Below, piece after piece: positions 18,516 through 22,500 of a stretch of 22,500 nucleotides of DNA. The stretch is from Pigoraptor vietnamica. Its lineage: Eukaryota; Opisthokonta; Filasterea. The position numbers and the translations under genes are program-made. Position 1 is the stretch's first letter; the number at the start of each line of letters is the position of its first letter. Below the pieces are notes generated by a model. The model did not search any database and was not told where the DNA came from. It was given only the letters and a program-made list of their open reading frames with translations. The stretch lies in contig CALSCQ010001592.1 of NCBI GenBank assembly GCA_943704525.1, positions 35,676 to 58,175 on the forward strand, in the 5' to 3' direction.

Positions 18516-21500
18516 ATGGACGGGCGCGTCCCCCCGCCGCGCACGGCGGTCGCGGACGCGTCCTTCTTCGCCAACTTTCCCGTCGATGTCCTCGGCGACG
18601 TGGGCGCTTACCTGCGTGCGAGCGACCGCCGTTCCCTCGCGGGGACGACGCGCGGGCTTCGACACGCCGCGCTTTCGCTGTGGGCCAACGACATGACCGT
18701 GCACCTCAAGCGCGACGTCCTGCTCACGATGGCGCAAGACCCCGCGTTTGCGCGGCGCGTGCGCGAGGCGCTTCTCGGCGGCCCACTTCCCCCGTTGCCG
18801 ATCCGTCTTACCGTCGAGCACTGCTGCGAACTGTTCGAGAAGGAAGAGTCCGAAGGCCCGGCGGACGAGGGATATCCCGCCGTCACGTATTGCGAGCAGT
18901 GCCGCGCTCGCGCTCCCTTTCCTCCCCTCCCACCCGGCGTGAGCGACCTGTCGTTCGCCGACGGATTTCACCGCGTCGACCTTTTGGTCTGCCGGGAACT
19001 TGTGCGGGACTTTTCCCCCTTGCGCGCCGTGTCGACACTCGTGCTCTTCGACAGCGACGTGCGCGATCTCTCTTGCCTGTCGCAGTGCCAGCAGTTGCGC
19101 GAGCTCGCCGTCTCGCTCTGCAGGCGGTTGGAAGTCCTCCCTCACGTGCCGTCGCTGCAGCGTGTGGAGCTTCGCTGCTGTCCCAAGGTGAAGTCCGTGG
19201 AAGCCTTTTCGCACGTGCGGTCGATCACAATGGAGGGCTGCGAAGAGGTTCGTGACGTCAGCGCCCTATCGAAGGTGCACACGGTCGCTCTCGAGCGACG
19301 GCTGGTTTTGACGGACGTCTCGGCGCTGCTCCTAGGGGGCGTCCACGCGCTCGTGCTTGACGTAGTCGCCATTCGCCCGCTGCCCGCCGGAGGTCGCGTG
19401 CACACTCTCACCATGACGTCCGTGTTCGCATCTGAGAGGGTGCCGCGCGTGTCAGACCACTATGAGAGCTATTCGAAGGCGTCGCCCGGCTGTTTAACGG
19501 GGGTCCTTCGCAGACGTATGCGTCTGCATTGCAACGACGACATTCTCATCGACCTCTCCCTGCTGCACGTCCGGTCGCTGTCACTCTGTGCGGTGGACGC
19601 GCGGGGGGGTCTCTGCGAAGAAACGACGCAGTTCCGCGGCCTGGACGCACTGCTCCCAAAGCTGGAAGCGCTCGTCACGACCGACCGCCGCGTCGAAGAC
19701 TTCGCGAGCCTTGCCCACCTGCGGTCGCTGACGCTTGTTTTGCTGGACATCGAAGCGGAACCCGATATGGACCGCGGCGACGACGAATTGGATCTCTCGG
19801 CGCTCGTACGCGTGCCCCGCCTGCGCCTGTTCGGGACATACGCGGACGATGTGCACGGCCTGCTTCCTGCTCTCGGACTGCTCATGCGAGAGAACCCGGC
19901 GGACGTCCGCGTTCAAAGACACGGGTGCGCTGCCGCTGTCAATGGTGGTCCGTGGGCATTTGGGGGTGAGGAGCGCTGGGTTATGGACAAGGAGTATACC
20001 GCGGCAATCTACGATGCGCTTTCGGCCTATCCCTCGGATCATATGATCGCACGGGACGGCCTTCTTTCTCTCGACCGCACAATGCCGCCGTTCGTTGCGG
20101 AGGCAAAGACGTCGCCGGCCCTTCTCCGCTACCTTGACGTTGCGCGCTCGTTCCTCGAGAGGGCGGACACGTCAGCGGCCGTGGTCGCCGCTGCCCTTTA
20201 CCTCATGGACACTGCCATTGTAAGGATGCGGCCCGAACTGCTCTACAAGGAGGACAAGTACTTGGCGATGTTTAGTATCACCCATCCCGTGGGGCGACAG
20301 GATTACGAACGCGCACGGAGCGAAGTCGCAAAGGCATCCACGCGCACTCTTTTGTCGCGCGCGCTTGACGACGCCACCGACGCATGTATGCGCGCCGTCC
20401 GTGCGTGGCCGGACAACCGCACTGTTTTTCCTGCGGCCGCCTCGCTCTTTGCCGTGCGTGTGGCGTTCGAGTTGGCGGCCGTGCGCAAGAAGAGCTATTA
20501 CGAGGTGAGGGGCCACCGCATTCCCTCGGACGACCGCACATGGCTGCGTCCGGCTATTCGGACGATACTCACGTGCGTTCGCCACTCGCTGGTCGACCGC
20601 GTGGAGCCCACCGCGGAGATATTGAGCTACCTCTCGGATCTCGCCGATCTGTGCCCCGAGCAAGTTGCGAACGAGGGCGGCGTCGACCTAATCGTCGCAT
20701 GGGGCAACGAGGTGATGCGACGGCCGCGCGCGGACGTGTCGCCCGATGATCCCAACTGGCTATCACTGCTCGTCAAGTTTGTGCCGCTCGCCGCGTCCAG
20801 CGGCGCCGCTCCGCCCCTTCTGCAACCGAGCCTGTTCTTGGACATCGCGCGTCGACTCGTGCGTTGGTCCAATGCCGGCGGTTTCGGACACCTCATGATC
20901 GCGCTTCTCGGCGCGGGAGAAAGGGACTGGCCTTCGTCCCTTAGCTCGGAGGCCATCAAGCGCGCTCTGTTGCGCCACTCGGGCGACTACGAACTGGTCG
21001 AGGCGGCGCTGCGTGACGCCGGCAGGGACGCGCTGGATGCGATCGCCTCAGAGCCCCGCATTCGCGAGATCGTTGTCAACTATGTTGCGTGTGCCCCGCG
21101 GCCGAACTGGGCGCGAGTACCCACCGCCGTTGTCGGATCGGCTCCCTATCGTTTCTCCATCGGACTTAAGAGGGGCGGCCTTGCGCGGTTCGCGTCGGCT
21201 GTCTTTGGATCCTGGGTGCGCGACGACGAGGGTAGGGTCTCTTGGGTCGCAGAAACCCTTCTTGACGCCCTCTGCGTGTATGCTATAAACGCGGAGGAGG
21301 TCGGAACCGCAGAAGACGTGAACGCTGCGCTGCGTGTGTGCACGGAGTGTCTCGAGAAAGCGCGCTTGTGGGAGGACGACGAGAATAATGCCTATGCGGC
21401 GATTGGGAGGGTCATTGCCTCCCTACTCCGGTGGAAATTTCACTATGAGTGCGGACAATTCGCGCCGTCGCTGACCGCGCTGTGTGCGCTGTCGGCCGCG

Positions 21501-22040
21501 GAGGGAATCGGCATGGCCGCAATGGCAGCATCGCTGCTGCCCGCGGCGCAAGAAGACATTTGTGAACGGTTCCAAGCTCTGAGGGCTCGCGCGACGTCGT
21601 CGTTTGGAGTGAACGGCGCATTGAACACGGCGTGGCGTTTCCTTGCGTGTGTGGCACAGTGGGCCTCAGAAGCGGGCGTGCGATGTGCGGACTTTGAAAT
21701 CGTTCTGCCGACGGGCGATCCGACGGACCGTTTCGATGAGCTGTCGCGGACCATCTTGATTGCGACTGCGCGGTGCGGCTTCGTGCAGGACGACATTCGC
21801 AGTGAGCCGTCGCTTGAGAGGTGCGCCGTGACATTCTTTGCGCTGTGTGCGCTGACCGACCGAGATCGCCACGAGGTCCTTTCGAGCGTTTCCGACGAGG
21901 GCATTGACCGGTTTCGCGGTATGCTCACGCACACGGAAGACGAGTTCAGTGACGACAACCTCGAAGCCACGGTTGTATCTGCTGTTCATGCGCTGTTCGA
22001 GAACATGCGACTGGCCGCTGCGCGCGCATCGAATGAATAG
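18516..22040 (+). CDS. Intronless F-box / leucine-rich-repeat / helical-solenoid protein, putative ubiquitin-ligase substrate receptor
   Basis: Single open frame, 1174 residues from the first ATG (18516, GCGAAGATGG) to TAG. Residues 20-56 (NFPVDVLGDVGAYLRASDRRSLAGTT...) fit a divergent F-box: Pro at the start, hydrophobic spacing, and an SLAGTTRGLRHAAL end. Residues about 150-310 hold six to eight LRRs of about 20-23 residues (VSTLVLFDSDVRDLSCLS; LQRVELRCCPKVKSVEAF; VRSITMEGCEEVRDVSALS), and weaker repeats follow at about 350-460. Residues about 500-1174 are predicted by eye to be all-helical, without a recognisable family. F-box/LRR proteins bring substrates to SCF (Skp1-Cul1) ligases, and that role is inferred here. 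The two-part body resembles the layout of ZYG11/ZER1 (LRR plus ARM solenoid on Cul2), but I see no sequence match. It is the only complete gene here without introns, and no frame break was seen. Confidence 0.85.
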   Translation: MDGRVPPPRTAVADASFFANFPVDVLGDVGAYLRASDRRSLAGTTRGLRHAALSLWANDMTVHLKRDVLLTMAQDPAFARRVREALLGGPLPPLPIRLTVEHCCELFEKEESEGPADEGYPAVTYCEQCRARAPFPPLPPGVSDLSFADGFHRVDLLVCRELVRDFSPLRAVSTLVLFDSDVRDLSCLSQCQQLRELAVSLCRRLEVLPHVPSLQRVELRCCPKVKSVEAFSHVRSITMEGCEEVRDVSALSKVHTVALERRLVLTDVSALLLGGVHALVLDVVAIRPLPAGGRVHTLTMTSVFASERVPRVSDHYESYSKASPGCLTGVLRRRMRLHCNDDILIDLSLLHVRSLSLCAVDARGGLCEETTQFRGLDALLPKLEALVTTDRRVEDFASLAHLRSLTLVLLDIEAEPDMDRGDDELDLSALVRVPRLRLFGTYADDVHGLLPALGLLMRENPADVRVQRHGCAAAVNGGPWAFGGEERWVMDKEYTAAIYDALSAYPSDHMIARDGLLSLDRTMPPFVAEAKTSPALLRYLDVARSFLERADTSAAVVAAALYLMDTAIVRMRPELLYKEDKYLAMFSITHPVGRQDYERARSEVAKASTRTLLSRALDDATDACMRAVRAWPDNRTVFPAAASLFAVRVAFELAAVRKKSYYEVRGHRIPSDDRTWLRPAIRTILTCVRHSLVDRVEPTAEILSYLSDLADLCPEQVANEGGVDLIVAWGNEVMRRPRADVSPDDPNWLSLLVKFVPLAASSGAAPPLLQPSLFLDIARRLVRWSNAGGFGHLMIALLGAGERDWPSSLSSEAIKRALLRHSGDYELVEAALRDAGRDALDAIASEPRIREIVVNYVACAPRPNWARVPTAVVGSAPYRFSIGLKRGGLARFASAVFGSWVRDDEGRVSWVAETLLDALCVYAINAEEVGTAEDVNAALRVCTECLEKARLWEDDENNAYAAIGRVIASLLRWKFHYECGQFAPSLTALCALSAAEGIGMAAMAASLLPAAQEDICERFQALRARATSSFGVNGALNTAWRFLACVAQWASEAGVRCADFEIVLPTGDPTDRFDELSRTILIATARCGFVQDDIRSEPSLERCAVTFFALCALTDRDRHEVLSSVSDEGIDRFRGMLTHTEDEFSDDNLEATVVSAVHALFENMRLAAARASNE

Positions 22041-22352
22041 GTTGCGAGCAGTTTATTTGACGGACGCGTGTGCCGCCGACGCATATGTTTACGTGCCCGT
22101 GCTGCCTCGATTAGACAGGCTGCCATGACCCAGGGATAGGCAATGCACGAGGGGAGATCGGCGTTTTCGCTCACTCACGGTGTCCGCTCACGGAGTGAAC
22201 ATCGTAATCGTATCAAAAGCCGTGCTTGTCGCGTGGGGATTCAGATGGCCGTCGGCAACTTACAATGAAATAGAGCCAGCGATTGCTGTAAAATAATGCA
22301 GATGTTTTTTTTTTTCTTTTTCTTTTCCCTCTTATCTTTTCTTCTCACGGTT
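22041..22352. other. Convergent region between the F-box/LRR gene and the oxidoreductase gene
   Basis: The 312-bp tail-to-tail gap has TTTATT at 22052-22057, which is AATAAA on the minus strand and a possible polyadenylation signal for the oxidoreductase. A T-rich run lies at about 22305-22345. Otherwise nothing was recognised. Confidence 0.45.
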
Positions 22353-22500
22353 TCACGGGAGAAGAAGTATCTTCCCCGCGACCTGCCGACTCTCGAGGGC
22401 CTCGTGAGCCTTGGCGCCGTGTGAGAGGGGAAACGATGCGGCGATCGAGAAGGACACGCGGCCGCTGCGAAGCAACTCGAACACGAGAGAGGCGCGCCGC
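22353..22500 (-). CDS. C-terminal exon of a zinc-type quinone oxidoreductase (MDR superfamily), cut by the window edge
   Basis: The last 49 residues are visible; the stop TGA is at 22355-22353 and the frame stays open to the edge. The sequence LVFELLRSGRVSFSIAAS, then FPLSHGAKAHEALESRQVAG and KILLLP, matches the C-terminus of NADPH:quinone reductases. In E. coli Qor the equivalent is YPLKDAQRAHEILESRATQG followed by SSLLIP. The ending HxxLESRxxxGKxLLxP is diagnostic of this branch of medium-chain reductases, which reduce quinones with NADPH in the cytosol or mitochondria. Whether it is QOR, CRYZ or a related enoyl reductase cannot be decided from the tail. Confidence 0.85.
   Translation of the reverse strand, partial: RRASLVFELLRSGRVSFSIAASFPLSHGAKAHEALESRQVAGKILLLP

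Noticed and set aside
18411-19214. Antisense 267-codon frame opposite the F-box/LRR gene
   Set aside because: A shadow of GC-rich coding sequence, with no domain and a plausible gene on the other strand.
17708-19255. A 515-codon plus-strand open frame crossing the CA tract and the start of the F-box gene
   Set aside because: Its first part is Thr-His repeat from the microsatellite and its second part is a shifted frame of the F-box/LRR gene. No family resemblance.
18516-22040. Viral origin of the F-box/LRR gene
   Set aside because: Intronless structure alone is not evidence. No capsid, polymerase or other virus-type gene is nearby, and the base composition resembles the flanking exons.
1-22500. 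tRNA, rRNA or transposable-element genes
   Set aside because: No B-box-like GGTTCGA motif in a cloverleaf context, no reverse transcriptase, transposase or terminal repeats were recognised by eye. A tRNAscan or RepeatMasker run was not possible.

Overview
This is nuclear DNA of a unicellular or simple eukaryote. Nine of the eleven genes are broken by short spliceosomal introns (mostly about 90-290 bp). The coding sequence is GC-rich, and all the recognisable proteins are eukaryotic housekeeping families. I cannot assign the species. The gene content (MCUR1/CCDC90, MIX23, stefin, gamma-SNAP, UBE2C, RanBPM) fits a protist in the opisthokont/amoebozoan neighbourhood, but that placement is inference. 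Density is high, about one gene per 2 kb, with genes on alternating strands and intergenic gaps of 0.17-0.78 kb.

Layout from left to right: the last codons of a possible plus-strand acidic protein at the edge; MCUR1/CCDC90-type mitochondrial coiled-coil protein (-, 3' end cut off); gamma-SNAP (-, 8 exons); casein kinase 2 alpha (+, 9 exons); the APC/C-type ubiquitin-conjugating enzyme UBE2C (-, 7 exons including a 28-nt microexon); the spliceosomal CCCH+RING protein RNF113/Cwc24 (+, 3 exons, one probable GC-AG intron); stefin/cystatin B (+, 2 exons); mitochondrial MIX23/CCDC58 (-, 3 exons); a RanBPM-type SPRY-LisH-CTLH protein (+, 7 exons); a mitochondrial-targeted CxxCxxCC (YkgJ-like, metal-chelating) protein (-, 6 exons); an intronless 1174-residue F-box + leucine-rich-repeat + helical-solenoid protein (+); and the last exon of a zinc-type quinone oxidoreductase (-, cut off at the right edge).

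Exon boundaries were worked out by hand by matching reading phase with family conservation. In every gene the exon lengths and phases close exactly. Introns share a style: donors are mostly GTGNGT and most long introns carry a TG-dinucleotide tract on the sense strand.

The genes do not form an operon. Two loose themes are visible: ubiquitin biology (UBE2C, the RING protein RNF113, RanBPM of the GID/CTLH ligase, and the F-box protein) and mitochondrial biology (MCUR1, MIX23, the CxxCxxCC protein). The most novel-looking item is the large intronless F-box/LRR/solenoid gene, followed by the mitochondrial CxxCxxCC protein. No transposon, retroelement, tRNA, rRNA or CRISPR array was recognised.
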